Source: Branchiostoma belcheri (lineage: Eukaryota > Chordata > Leptocardii > Amphioxiformes > Branchiostomatidae). Taken from it: 64,000 bases of DNA. The translations under genes were made by a program, and so were the position numbers. The notes under the pieces are model-generated. The model was not told the origin of the DNA. It searched no databases and worked only from the letters and a program-made list of their open reading frames with translations. Positions 25,366-36,612 of this stretch are shown in pieces. Positions within the stretch are counted from its first letter, which is position 1. Each line of letters begins with the position of its first letter. Location: positions 3,435,783 through 3,499,782 of the forward strand of contig NW_017803909.1 in assembly GCF_001625305.1 (NCBI RefSeq). The letters run 5' to 3'.

Positions 25366-26506
25366 TGCCTTGAACTCCCGGTAGAATGTCATCTTTACTT
25401 GCCAGTTCATGTCTTATTATTTCAGTTTTGACAAAGGGAAAGGCATGTCTCAAAAGGAAAGTGTTATTCTTTCACGCAAAATACGAAGGACGCGAAACAG
25501 CGCGATAACTGGCTACAGCAGACTATGACGCGAACATTTGACATCACGCGAAACAATGATGTGTAACGTTAACGCGAAACGGTGACATTACGCGAAAAAG
25601 TGAGTTTCACTCATTTCACATGGCAAAGATCGTATTTATATATACTTACTGCTTTGACTATCTTTGAAGAATCAATGCACCAATGCGAGAGAAACAAAAG
25701 AGCTTGTATGTATTCTACACCGATCTTAAATTATATCTCAAAAGTATTATTTATTAAGCTTGATACTATAGCAGCGTGTAAGCTTTCGGGTTTCTAGATC
25801 TGCCAGTAGCTGTACCAAGCTCAGTATTTCAAGCCGAATGTATGACGTGATGCTGACAATATGTGTTAGATACACGTGTGTCTGTTGTGTGACAATGTGA
25901 AATTTGCCGCAAAAAATGAATATGACCTATAAAGCAATGAGATTTACCTGATTCTTGTTGACGTTTTCACTTGATGTTTCCGCTTAATAAACTAATTGAA
26001 CATTAAAATTTGAGCATGTTGTTCACCTAATAGTTGAAACAATATCTTTGAGTTGATATGTAAAAAAATTAGCTCCGAGACTAAGTTTCAAAAGATAAAT
26101 TTGAAGCTAAAAAAATTAGCTCCGATACTGAGTTTCAAAAGGTAAAAACGAAGCTAAAATACTTCAAATAGGTTGCATGCAAGTTTCTTGTATCGGTTGG
26201 AAATAGACACGCTAATAAACAAGAATTCGGATCTGGAGATCTCAGACCTCCATGAAATCATGCAACTGTCACGTGTTTACGTTACTGCAACGACCTTTGG
26301 CGACCAATCAGGAATCAAATGTTAATGTAATTTCTGTCTGCTGTGTAAAGTACTGGTAGCATATCCAACACAGCTTTAATCTTTGGATACCAATCTGGTG
26401 AAATAACGATAGGGTCTTACAAACAGTTTGGTCCCCGGGTACGTTTAGACCACGGAGCCTATAGTTTGCTGTAGGGCGTGTTGTAGGATCCCTGACAGGT
26501 GTCACA
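25366..26506. other. 3' UTR of NAT16-like gene and spacer to lectin gene
   Basis: Contains a cluster of ACGCGAA motifs at 25489-25597, an AATAAA near 25986 and two diverged direct copies of a roughly 51-base unit at about 26060-26160 (AATTAGCTCCGA... in each). No gene is seen. Confidence 0.55.
25489..25597. repeat. Cluster of five ACGCGAA motifs
   Basis: ACGCGAAAC or a close variant appears five times, near 25490, 25527, 25546, 25572 and 25589, in the 3' region of the NAT16-like gene. The reverse complement, TTTCGCGT, resembles an E2F site, though a decayed tandem repeat is equally possible. Confidence 0.45.
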
Positions 26507-29439
26507 ATGCCGGGACGCCAGCGGCAGCCACAGACCGGGAACACCGCACAGGGTAACGGGGGTTTGTTGGAATGTTTATAGTGTTAACGCATTTGAGTAG
26601 ACGGTCTGTTCTGTTGTTTTGTCAAAAACGAGACGATAATGGAAGAATGCTGAGGTGTTCCAAACTGTGCTTCTCTTTAGAGATTTTTCCCGATTTTTCG
26701 ATAGATAGAGATAGTATGATCATGTGTAATGTGCATTTTGCGTCAAGTAGGAATTATGCGTCAATGAAGGTTGGTCCACTCATTCACTAGTAAGTATGCA
26801 ATTGTAATCTCCAAGCAGATCTCTCGGGGCAAATCACTATCCACGGGATTTAACTGCTGTTTGGTATCATATTCCAAGATCCAACAGATTTGAATTGACA
26901 TTTATTTGCAAATTTCAATGTCAACATAAGATTTTGGGCTTACTGATCATGTAACAGATTACTCGAGTTCATGCTACAACCGCTGTACATAACATTTTCC
27001 CCAGCCAACAACCCCGTACAGCAAGCACAGAGTAACTTGCAGACAGTTGCAAACATTGCTGCACGTATACCCAACAGCCTGTACGTCTCAAGAGCAGGTA
27101 AGCCCCCCCCCCATTTTACTATTCTGGTTCTGTAGTGATTGGTCTAGGCGATGAAAGATACGTGTTCGTAGAGCCAATCTGTTTTCATATCAGTCATCTT
27201 GCCGACTTAAAGGTCAGCGTACCTGCCACAAAATTATTCAAACGAGGTATTTAGTGAGACTGGGGACAAACGACATGATTACGATCTCTAATATTGAGTG
27301 AAAATGTGCATAAGAAGGCGTCGGCATTATAGGATTCTTTATTGACACAACAAAAAAGTACAGAGACTTTTGTATGGTCTTCTACAACTTAACTAAAGAT
27401 TTAACAAAGCTAATACATGTGTGGATAACGTCAACTTACGTACAGAGTACAGAGTATGATGTAACAATAAAGGTTAACTATTCTCAACATGTATTCTCTA
27501 AGATCGAAACATTCTTTAATGTATTTTCCTATTTGAACACTGTATTGGTTATCTCCCCTGAGAATGTAAGAAAGGTGAACAGCAATAAGCGCTTATCATT
27601 GTAGAGTGTACAATCCATATGGTGCTCATTTTCAATCTTGTTTGGACAAAATGGACAGAACCTTTGGTCATTTGGTATTTTCTTGTATCGACCTATTTCT
27701 ATGTTGAATTTATGACAACTAATTCTTAATTTTGTGATCGCTTTTCGGATATCTAGATTGTGTATACTTGAGAGGTATTGTTTTTGTCCATAGTTTTCCT
27801 TTAATGCGGTATAAACAGAAAGTTTTACGTTGTTACTAATAGAATCATACCATTTTTGTATATATACATCTTGAAGGCGGGATCGTAATTGATTGGTTAT
27901 CGTATCCACTTGATATGACCCGGGGTTCGTCCAGAATAGCTAGGACGTTACTATGAAAATTGTTTTGAAAAAAATCACCCTGAATATACTTTGTCACATT
28001 TCCAAACTGAAGTCGGCTTTACTATGGGGTGCATAATAAATTCGTGATGTTTGTTTCCACTTTTTGCTAGACTTTGCCTATGACGCTGACGCCGACATAA
28101 GGACGAAATGTTTCCGCCTTCTCAAGAAACTGTTGCTGCCGACAGGCGCTGTGATAATCCTGGTCATCGTCATACTTTTGGCATATTTTGCTGGTAAGTG
28201 ATTTACTAGTTTATAGATAACGTACACAATATTTTGTGGAAATTTCGCAGTTGTATTGCAGAGTCTTACAATCATATGTATAATGTTCTTTCCTAATGCA
28301 GTGAAAGTCACCACTCTCTCTGAGGAGATGGATAAGCTGAAGGACAAGATAACAGAGCTAAAACGTAAGTAGCATGTCCTAATGCTATTGAAGATTAGTT
28401 TGAATATGAATGTGTCAAACTTCAATCTTTCCGATTGAAGTTTGACACAAAATCTGGATATCTCATGTTACGTATTGCAAATGTGCAGTCTAATATTACT
28501 TGCCCAAGTCCACTCAACAGTAGAGTTATTTTCAGCTTTACACCTTATGTTGACACTTACCAAGGGAATAGCTTCCGTCATTTTCAAGGTTGTCAATTAT
28601 GCACCAGGTTCCTCTTTCAAAGCGTTACCTGTGTTAGCTTACTCTTGAGCCCATATTTTCAGGAGACCAGACAGAAGACCCTGGATCGTCCGGGCTACTT
28701 GGACCCCCCGGCCCACCCGGACCCCCCAGACCCACAGTCCACCTGGACCCCCCGGCCCACCCGGTCAACCTGGACCCCCGGACCCCCAGTCGCACCCGGA
28801 CCCCANNNNNNNNNNNNNNNNNNNNCGGCCCTCCCGGTCAACCTGGACTCCCCGGTCCACATGGACCCCCTGGAGAGTGTCCTGGACATCCCGATTGGAC
28901 AGGAGGTAAGGATCCCATTCTGTATACGTACTGTCTACAAACTTATCCCTGTATCTGATGTTGATAACAGTGATAACATCAACAACAGATACAGGTGGGA
29001 AACCTCTTTTCTAGTAACCTGTCCAGACGGTTACAGTGCGTTCCGCGGAATCTGCAACAGGGCGTTCAACACACCCAAGTCATTCACGGCCGCGGCCGCA
29101 GCCTGCCGTGCAGACGGCGGCACCCTCGCCATGCCCCGAGACGCCGAGACCAACACCTTCCTGAAAGCCCTGTACGGGTCTGTGAGCACGAGTCAAGTTT
29201 TCTGGTTTGGTCTGCACGATCAGCGCGAGGAGGGAAAGTTTGAGTGGATAGATGGCACTCCACTTATTAATGGGATCCGGACTTACAGCTCGTGGAGCCC
29301 GGGACAACCAGATAACTGGTATCCTGGCGAAGACTGCGTTCATTATTTCCCCTCTTCACAATCGGCGACAAAGAAATGGAACGACGCGCCGTGCAACCGT
29401 ACCCTCGGCTTCATATGCCAAGTCAACCCAGCTACCTGA
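26507..29439 (+). CDS. Type II membrane collagen-like C-type lectin
   Basis: Six exons: 26507-26552, 27005-27097, 28071-28193, 28302-28364, 28663-28905 (with a 20-N gap) and 29015-29439 (TGA). Every visible junction is phase 1. In order: a Gln/Asn-rich cytoplasmic part, a basic stretch (RTKCFRLLKKLLL), a membrane helix (GAVIILVIVILLAYFA), a short coiled coil (LSEEMDKLKDKITELK), a collagen-like Gly-X-Y block and a C-type lectin domain. The lectin domain carries the QPD and WND motifs that, in known CTLDs, bind calcium and favour galactose-type ligands. It resembles trimeric scavenger or collectin-type receptors; its ligand is unknown. The collagen exon loses the Gly-X-Y frame just before the gap where two GG pairs appear as single G, so the protein there is unreliable. 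Nominal length with the gap is 330 residues. Confidence 0.85.
27529..27909 (-). mobile_element. LINE reverse-transcriptase C-terminal remnant
   Basis: A 126-codon minus-strand frame carries LRISCHKFNIEIGRYKK followed by CPFCPNKIENEHH. This is the zinc-knuckle-like end common to non-LTR retrotransposon polymerases. It lies antisense in the second intron of the lectin gene, with no polymerase core nearby, so it is a 5'-truncated dead copy. Confidence 0.75.
28806..28825. other. Assembly gap (20 N)
   Basis: Twenty Ns inside the collagen-like exon of the lectin gene. A placeholder of this length is also used at 56327, so the true size is unknown. Confidence 0.98.
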
Positions 29440-30321
29440 AGCTGTGCGTAGTGGCAATCTGTCTGTTTTTCTCGTAGTTCTGATGTCGTCTGATGGACAA
29501 ACGGGACCTGCCATGGAAATTTCATGACCTATTTGTTCCATTTTTAAACCTCAGTCTGCTTATCTTCTCTTTTCTGAGTTGTAGAAAATAACTTGAGAGA
29601 TGTCAAAGTAAGAATGTATTCTTAAGGTCACAAAACTTTGTACAAAACCAGATGTGCACATTTTAAGTGTTAGTATCATTAAATATTACATGATCAACTA
29701 AATTGTATATTAGACACTTCCACGTAGTGGCTGTTTGTTTTTATTACGATCCCTAATATTAGTGCTTAAGCACTATTCTTCCTGGGGTCAACATAACATG
29801 ATAAAATGAAACATAAGTTACAAAACTTCTACTGTTAGATTCCCATATCGGATCTATTCTTAGCAAATCAGAGATCTTTATGTGTTTATATTTATATGGG
29901 ACTTATAGTAAGACAATGTGCAAGGTACAAAACATAGTAGTCAAATACAGCAACAGCAAATATAATGTCATTCACATTAACATTATTGCCAAGAACTTTA
30001 TAAATGGAGAGAGTGAAATCACACGATTTACGATCACTGTATATTCATTTATGTGAATTAAAAAAATCTTCCTCTGATAAAATTTATCATAATAGAGAGA
30101 CAATGTGCAAGGTAAAAATACAGTCAAATACAGCAACATCAAATATAATATATCATTCACATTAACATTGATGCCAAGAACTTTAAAAATGGAAAGAGTG
30201 AAATCACGCGACTTATATTTATTTATGTGGATTTTTAAAAATCACCCTCTAATAAAATCTAATCCGGAAAAATGGTTGGTCTCTGAAACATCTTTGGTGA
30301 TGCGCGTGGTCTTCCAACTCT
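29440..30321. other. Intergenic, convergent 3' ends
   Basis: AT-rich spacer between the lectin gene (+) and the first VWA gene (-). Its main content is a two-copy direct repeat of about 185 bases. No gene is seen. Confidence 0.6.
29914..30252. repeat. Two-copy direct repeat, ~185-bp unit
   Basis: CAATGTGCAAGGTA...CAGTCAAATACAGCAAC, TTCACATTAACATT and GCCAAGAACTTTA all recur in order from about 29914 and again from about 30099, with scattered substitutions and small indels. It is non-coding. Confidence 0.8.
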
Positions 30322-33300
30322 TCAGTGGTCAGGGTCGACTTCATACAGGAAGCCGGTATCGGGCATCAGCACCCTGTTGTAGGAAGTACTCTGCACAAAC
30401 ACGCGCCAACTGGCGAGGAAAAACAAAGTGCAGGGTGAGTTACTTCAAAATAACAACAACATGAGCTAAAACTTTGACACAGCTGGAAATGATGCTAAGT
30501 ACATGGCCTTATATACACTTGCAAGGTAGTGTATATGTAGAGGTGTAAATGTAGGTGTTTTTTTAACTATTACAGAAGGAAGAATTTAAGTTTCTATAAC
30601 ATGTTAGACATGATGACAGGAGAGGAACCAGACACACCTGTCCAGTGAAGCGGGTTTGATCCTGCCTGACCCTCCAGCACCGATCATGTCACACGCCTCG
30701 GGGCCAGTGAACATGTCTCCTGTGGTCTTGTCAACCAGCACCACCTAGAGATTATCGTAGGAAATACAGCAACAAAAAAAAACACATTAGTACGGGTCTT
30801 ATTGCACGACGTTTCCTCTTCTTACATTACTATAGTCGTTGTTGACAGTTGAGACCAAAAATGTTCAAAAGACACTTCATCCCAAGATAAAATAAATCTT
30901 ATATTACATGTCTGACGTTTTTTTCCTCACGTAGCAGAAACCTGTATCTAAATAAGTATGTAACTATTAGCTTACTCACAAAAATGTAGCTCAAGATATC
31001 TGACCTCTTTCTTATCGGAGATTTTCTCGGGCTTGGTGAACTCGTAGAATCCCCTCCCTGTCTTGAAGATCAGACTGTTGTTCGAGACAAACGTCTTGAT
31101 GTCGCACCTTTCGTCCACGGTCAGGACCTAGACAGCCGGGTGAGAATACAACAATTATTATAAAAAAACTGTTAACATTCAAAATACACAGCAGTATCGA
31201 TGGCTTTACATCACCAGTGACAGTGACATGTTATATGAGGTGACATATGATACCAGAATATCTAAGAATCCTGAATTATCAATCTCCTTTATTTTACTAA
31301 AATGTGTCAAAGAAGATCATCAAAGTCAATGCAGTTTCCATCCAGCCATTCTGAACCGAAGAAAGAAACACTAGCTGTCATTTCGAGTTCATGCCACAAA
31401 GAGTCATGGTGGTGAAGAAGAGGTGAAGTAAGCACAATTCTGACCACCTGTTTTCTGTATCTGTATCTGTATAGCCGGTATAACCGCCTTTCGGCGTAAC
31501 ACACCAGTTTTGACTTTTGAATAAGATATCTGCCACACATAATGATATTTCGGAACAGACTACAGTTTCCTATGGACCTGGAACCTGGAGGGTTTGACAG
31601 GCACCAGGTCTCCGTCTGCGGCGCCGGCGGCGGTGAAGGTGGTCGTCCTGCCGGCCAACACGTCAAACAACTGATGGAGCTCCCGGTTCATCCCGCCGCC
31701 ACCTTTTCGGGAACGAACTTCTTTCTCATAAGCCTAGAGGAACACAACAGGCTGTTATACACACAAGCAGTTCACAATGTATACAGCAACCATAAATACA
31801 AATAACGTTGGGGCATACCAAATACGGGGGATTACAAGTATTACTAGTTTAGACCCAGGTTATGTTATTACTACCAGGTAATGTTACTCTCCCAAATACC
31901 TCAAAACTGCATTTACTTTATGATATATACTTACAGTTAGAATAACCTTGGGAACCAGGCATGACTTTTTTCTCATTAATACTGGTTGTTTTAAATGATA
32001 ATTGACAATCAGAGTTTGTTGGAACATGCCCACTGCGTACATAGATGCAAGCAACATGTGTTTAAGAAATAGGTTTTTGCCTTAGGCCCCATTCCCACTA
32101 GGATAAAGTTAGCCCGATCGAGCCGAATGGATTCGATCCGGCTTCGATCCGGCTTCGAGCAAGCCGGCTTCGAGCCGGATCGAAGCCGGATCAAAGCAAT
32201 TCGGCTCGATCCGGACAGTCCCTACTGGAAATGGGGCATAATATGATTATTCTTACCTCCAACTGATCGGCCCCACGCTCCCGGTAACAGATGGCCATCA
32301 TGAAGTCCACGATGGAGGCGAACTGGTTCAGGTTCAGGTGGCAGCCGTGCGTCCTGCGCGCCAGTTCTTTGTAGAACTTGGTGGAGGGACCCCTGTTTAG
32401 CGCCTAGCAGGGAAAAATGCCGAACTTTTCATCGAACCTCATTGGCCTTAATGGTGTATAAGCTGATGCAAGGCATGCAGAAGACGCGCCCGCTGTATCT
32501 TCTCGCTATCCATCTTTTACCTCATACAGTCGGCATACTGTATTAGCAGATACTATTTTTTAACGGTGTCGCTCAATGCAAAGCCAATTATTTTGGGCCA
32601 CTTCTAGGCATAGAGCTAGAGGTACTTAAGTGAGTATAATGTAGTTATGTCAGGAGATGGCAGTGGACCTTTGTTTTGAAGCTTTGTGGATTGTAATCGG
32701 ACGGAAAGCAGCTGTTTGGAAGAGAGTTCCATAATTTTGCAGTCCGGGGAAAGAAGCTGTTGTTGTAAAATGACTTTGAGACAGGTATGTTGACGGTGTA
32801 TTTATGAGAACTGGAACTAGTACGCAATCCAGACACCCTTGCTGTTAGAAATAGATGACAAAGGAAATGTTACGTATGGTTCTCACAGCTGTGTTCCAAG
32901 ACCATCTATACTTCCAGTTACACTACAATTGTGTCTTACTGGGCCTCAAAGATATGTCTACATGGTCGACGCCATGTCTTTGCTGTCTGTATACCCCTCC
33001 CCATCGCAAATCTTTACCTGTACAGCATAGATGTGTACACCCATCTCCAACAGCAGGTCCGTCTCCTTCTTCCAGTCGATCTTGTCCTTGTTGAGGTGGA
33101 AGTTGGGGGCGTGCGGCTCACAGTCCCCGATCATGACCAGGGAGCGCTGTGTGCCGGGGGTCCAGGACAGCTCCGTACGGACCTGGGCGGGGGATCGATG
33201 TAGCGGTAAAGCCGTGTTACGGACTCTTCATTCACCGTGTGTGAAACAAGCACAAACGCACGCACGCACAAACAAACAAACAAACAATCAAACAAACGCA

Positions 33301-34994
33301 CAAATGAAGGAACACACACACACATGAAGAAACAAACGCACACACAGAAATCGTAATCCTTCCTGTTCCAGGCTTACCTTCCGAAGCGCCAGTTCATAAC
33401 ACTCGTCGAGGTCGTGGCCGTAGGTGGCCTGGACGCTGTTGGCCCAGTTGCACAGCCTCTTCTGGTCAGTAGTGAAGTCCAGCCACGTCACGTCGTAGGT
33501 GGTAGTGGCGTCCATGTAGTCTCCGTGCGCCATGAGAGCCATGCGGATCCCGGCGATATCCTTGTGTAACCTCTTCACCACGTCCTGGATCTACAGGAGT
33601 AAGTGACCGATACACGAGCATTACACTCCTGTAATGTATGCCATATGCCTGAACATTAATATTCTCTTATTGTGTTTCCCGACCCCAACACAATTCAGTA
33701 GTTAAAGTACTCTGTATTCTTTTTGAATGGTGCTGCACCCTTTGGAAGCTAATGCTATTTAAAAATTCATGGATGCAAACAATGGCTACACAGATTCCAC
33801 AAATATATAAACTACAAAACGCAAAAGCTTTATTTCAATTTAAAAATGGCCTTACCTTCTTCCTGACCTCTGCAAGGCAAGGATACATGGACCCGGTGGT
33901 GTCGAAACAGAAGACAATTTCCATCGGCCCGCCTCCTCCAGGGGGTGCGGGAGGGGGAGCCGACGTCCCTGCCGCTGGTTCAGCCTCTGGTTCAGCCTTC
34001 ACTCCACGTTTCTTCGTAGCGGCGGTCGCAGCCGGCGCAGCTTCGGCCTTCCTCTTCTTCCCGCCTGCAGGAGGAGTCACCGCCGGGGCCGGCTCGTCCC
34101 CTCCACCGCCGACCTCGTACAGAAACTCGGTGTCCGGCATCAGGGCTCGGTTGTACGAGGTGCTCTGGACGAAGACGTCGAAGTCTGGGATCTTGGCCAG
34201 ATCGAACTTGAACTTCTTCCCGGCGTCGGCAGGGATCCCCAGCGTGGTTCTGACCGCGCTGCCGCTGATGAAGGCTCCATCTGACTTCCTGCGCGCAACG
34301 ATCTCCTTGTAGTCCTGACAGAAACAGGATGGCAACAAGAGCATTATCCTTAGTTCAGTGATTAGTTAAGCTTCAACGAGAAAGCCCATCAGACTATATA
34401 CAAAATTTTTCTCCAGCTAAATCTTGATACTGACAAGAGGGGTCGATCGGTGTTAATATTTTTTTTGAATGACGACCTTTATTGCACATTTTTGCCACAC
34501 TGGGCTAAGTACAGGTCAAAAACAAAATGAACAGATAGAGTTAACATATACAAAGTAAAACTTACTATAATATAAATTCAACTTACCCTCGCTTTTGAGT
34601 TACTAGTATAGTAGAGATAAAGGAACAGATATGATATCCTGGAAGTTCATCTGTGTTGGTAGAAGTCATTATTTCATAAGGAACAGATATGTTTTTCGAT
34701 GGAAGGTTTGTCTATTTGCATTAGGAATATACTTTTCTACAGTGCTCAAGTGTATGATTAGGGAAATAGGTTTTGTGCAAACCTATTCAGTTCATTTCTC
34801 TCTTTACTATACAATCTACATATTTCTCTAACACTACTGTAAACACATACCTGTATGATCTCTGGCTTGGTCAGCTGATAGAAGCCCTTCCCTTTCTCGA
34901 ACTCCAGCTTGTGGGCCGACACGAAGTCCTTGATGGACGTCTTCTTGGTGACCTTCAAGGTTCGGAACCGGGACGACTTGACGGGAGAAGCCAT
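30322..34994 (-). CDS. VWA-domain protein flanked by two copies of an unnamed FYQ/STSYNR domain
   Basis: Nine minus-strand exons: 34994-34851, 34314-33856, 33590-33378, 33182-33018, 32403-32257, 31733-31578, 31127-31005, 30744-30638 and 30409-30322. They join in frame to 533 residues. ATG 34994 has strong context (A at -3, G at +4), and a splice acceptor lies just upstream, implying a non-coding first exon. Residues 1-117 form a domain with GFYQLTKPE, a DGAFISG-type segment and VQSTSYNRALMPDTEFLYEV. A linker follows with a likely nuclear signal (KKRKAE) and Pro/Ala-rich sequence. The VWA domain (about 178-375) has FDTTGSM as its metal-site motif, then HGDYMD and IGDCEPH. Residues from about 425 repeat the first domain (GFYEFTKPE, VQSTSYNRVLMPDTGFLYEV). 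There is no signal peptide, so it is probably intracellular and possibly nuclear. I recognise no named family beyond VWA. The donor of exon 31733-31578 (CAG|GTCCAT) is weak. Confidence 0.85.
31461..31550. repeat. Dispersed repeat in intron of VWA gene
   Basis: CTGTATAGCCGGTATAACCG and the downstream TGCCACACATAAT have recognisable relatives at 41172-41243 in an RPS19 intron (CTGTAGAGCCAGTATAACTG, TGCCACACATAAT). It is a shared interspersed repeat of unknown class, close to the weak splice donor at 31578. Confidence 0.5.
32086..32236. mobile_element. Palindromic MITE of ~150 bp
   Basis: The outer arms GCCCCATTCCCACTAGG and CCTACTGGAAATGGGGC are inverted copies. Inside them GAGCCGAAT meets ATTCGGCTC, and the centre is a run of GATCCGGCTTC units that folds back on itself. 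It lies in the VWA-gene intron between exons 32403-32257 and 31733-31578. Confidence 0.75.
32640..32836 (-). mobile_element. LINE reverse-transcriptase C-terminal remnant
   Basis: A minus-strand frame carries NNSFFPRTAKLWNSLPNSCF and then QSFKTKVHCHL. This is the typical last segment of non-LTR retrotransposon polymerases. It is isolated in a VWA-gene intron and has no polymerase core. Confidence 0.75.
33241..33340. repeat. ACAA/CGCA simple repeat
   Basis: Short tandem CAAA, CGCA and CACA motifs in an intron of the minus-strand VWA gene. Low complexity without further structure. Confidence 0.85.
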
Positions 34995-35277
34995 GTTGCC
35001 TGACGCCATGCAAATAGAAAATGTCACAAATGATAACATACCCGGACCAGCACATGTATTCTTTAGACTACTAGTATCCAAATATGTTGTATATCTGTAG
35101 TGTATGGGTGCTGTTGACGCTGAGCACCACCTGAATTCATGATATGTGAGTGTCATTCTTGATAAATTTTCAGCCCTTTGTGAGGATATATATCGCGTGC
35201 ACAACTGTACCAAGGTCAGTTAGAATGTGATCCAATGAGCAGGTACTATAAAATAAAATACTTAGTAATAGAGTATT

Positions 35278-35402
35278 AATTGGTAGACGCTTCAGGTATC
35301 GTCCGATACCTTTCATCAGTGCAAGTGAAAGAGACTGTTTCATCAATTTCACTTGTACAGTGATGAAAGGTGTCGGACGATACCTGAAACGTCTACCTAT
35401 TG
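35278..35402. mobile_element. Inverted-repeat (fold-back) element
   Basis: GGTAGACG, TCAGGTATCGTCCGATACC and TTTCATCA on the left are mirrored by TGATGAAAGGTGTCGGACGATACCTGA and CGTCTACC on the right. The arms are about 50 bases around a short centre. It probably lies within the 5' intron of the minus-strand VWA gene. Confidence 0.75.
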
Positions 35403-35644
35403 AAATTCCGATCCAGTTTGAAAAGAGTAAACTACTCTATTATTTTATTACCACCCTTGATGAGTAACCTTCACCAACGTAGCAGGTACTATATAGTTAT
35501 TCGGGGAATAATCCCTAGTACGCTGTTATCTCTGGCCGATCGGCGCGTTACTCCTGCTGACCTGAAACAACCCAGGACCAAAACAGCCGCTTGTGAGAAT
35601 GGCGTGTGTTACACATCTCTCAACTGTCAGGAGCTGATTGGGCC

Positions 35645-35687
35645 GCCCAAGGACATTATATACACTTGTAGTATAATGTCCTTGGGC
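35645..35687. repeat. Perfect 16-bp-stem hairpin
   Basis: GCCCAAGGACATTATA at 35645-35660 is exactly complementary to 35672-35687 across an 11-base loop. The flanks (GGCC and CGCC) add little pairing. Confidence 0.85.
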
Positions 35688-35717
35688 CGCCGCTGACCAT
35701 TGGAAGGGTTGATGTTT

Positions 35718-35771
35718 ATAATGCACGGACTTTGAACTGCGTTAATAATGCACGGACTTTGAACTGCGTTA
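35718..35771. repeat. 27-bp exact tandem duplication
   Basis: A 27-base unit (ATAATGCACGGACTTTGAAC plus TGCGTTA) occurs twice back to back without a mismatch, suggesting a recent slippage or duplication event. Confidence 0.95.
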
Positions 35772-36247
35772 CACAAAAATACAAAGGGTCTATAGCATTT
35801 AACTTAGTTTTAACAGCATGAAATATAAATATACGAGATGAGGTCTTGCACGCGTTGCTATACGTATGTCTGTCATGTCTGTAATACGAGATACAGCAAT
35901 CGAGAAGGACGCTGTAAACACGTTTACTTAATGGCCCTTAATAATTTAAATCTACTGACGATTATATCCAAAAGTGTGCGGAAGTCAGTACTAGTAGTGA
36001 CATATACATGTCATGAATGTGTACACTAACATGCTACGGTGCCCGAATGCACTTACTGTAGGCACAGCGCTAGCAACCTGTACTCGCTCCGACTTGTTAT
36101 TCGTACATGTTACAACAATAGAGAACCGCTGCCATGCCAATGTCATACGGGGTCAAGGCGGCTGTAGGAACTAGGCCCGTATATTAGTATTTACCAAATA
36201 ACATGGGCTACACGCACAGCAACTTGTGGGTTGCATATACGACTTAC

Positions 36248-36500
36248 CTTGATTCAGACACCTGCACTTGGATTCAGGGTCGGCGATCGTGCTGTCTTCC
36301 TGTCCCAAGTGTTCAATCGGATGGCAGTGTGCCCTGGCGACAACTGCAGCTTGTTTTGTAGGGAATGTTCAGGGGTTACGCCTACGCGTACCCGGAAGTG
36401 ATATCGATCCTGCCTAGGCACGCCATGTGACGTAGCTGACTCGTACCCAGGATGTTTATTGATCTGTACACACGATGCCCAGGCAGGCAGGGAACGGGCC
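36248..36500 (-). other. Candidate non-coding first exon of minus-strand VWA gene
   Basis: On the minus strand AATCAAG|GTAAGTC at 36248/36247 is a near-consensus donor upstream of the acceptor that precedes the 34994 ATG. The transcription start is not determined, so the outer limit is a guess. Transcript data would settle it. Confidence 0.4.
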
Positions 36501-36554
36501 CGGGCAGGATACAAACAAGCCCGGGATATCCAGCACTGCGCCTGCCCAGCCCCC

Positions 36555-36562
36555 TGACGTCA
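36555..36562. promoter_or_regulatory. CRE-like palindrome TGACGTCA
   Basis: A full TGACGTCA lies about 45-50 bases upstream of a TATA-like element and 10 bases from a CCAAT box (36572-36576). It sits between the two presumed divergent starts and could serve both directions. Confidence 0.5.
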
Positions 36563-36603
36563 AACGAGCAGCCAATCAGAGAAGGGATAGCCGGCGCGGG
36601 AAT

Positions 36604-36612
36604 CCTATATAG
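36604..36612 (+). promoter_or_regulatory. TATA-like element of plus-strand VWA gene
   Basis: CTATATAGG lies about 30 bases before the probable transcription start. A 5' non-coding exon would then run to the donor GAG|GTAAGT near 36759, joining the acceptor TTACAG just before ATG 37054. Confidence 0.55.

Noticed and set aside
27529-27909. 126-residue minus-strand frame as a gene
   Set aside because: It matches the tail of LINE reverse transcriptases and lies in a lectin-gene intron; it is a dead retroelement piece.
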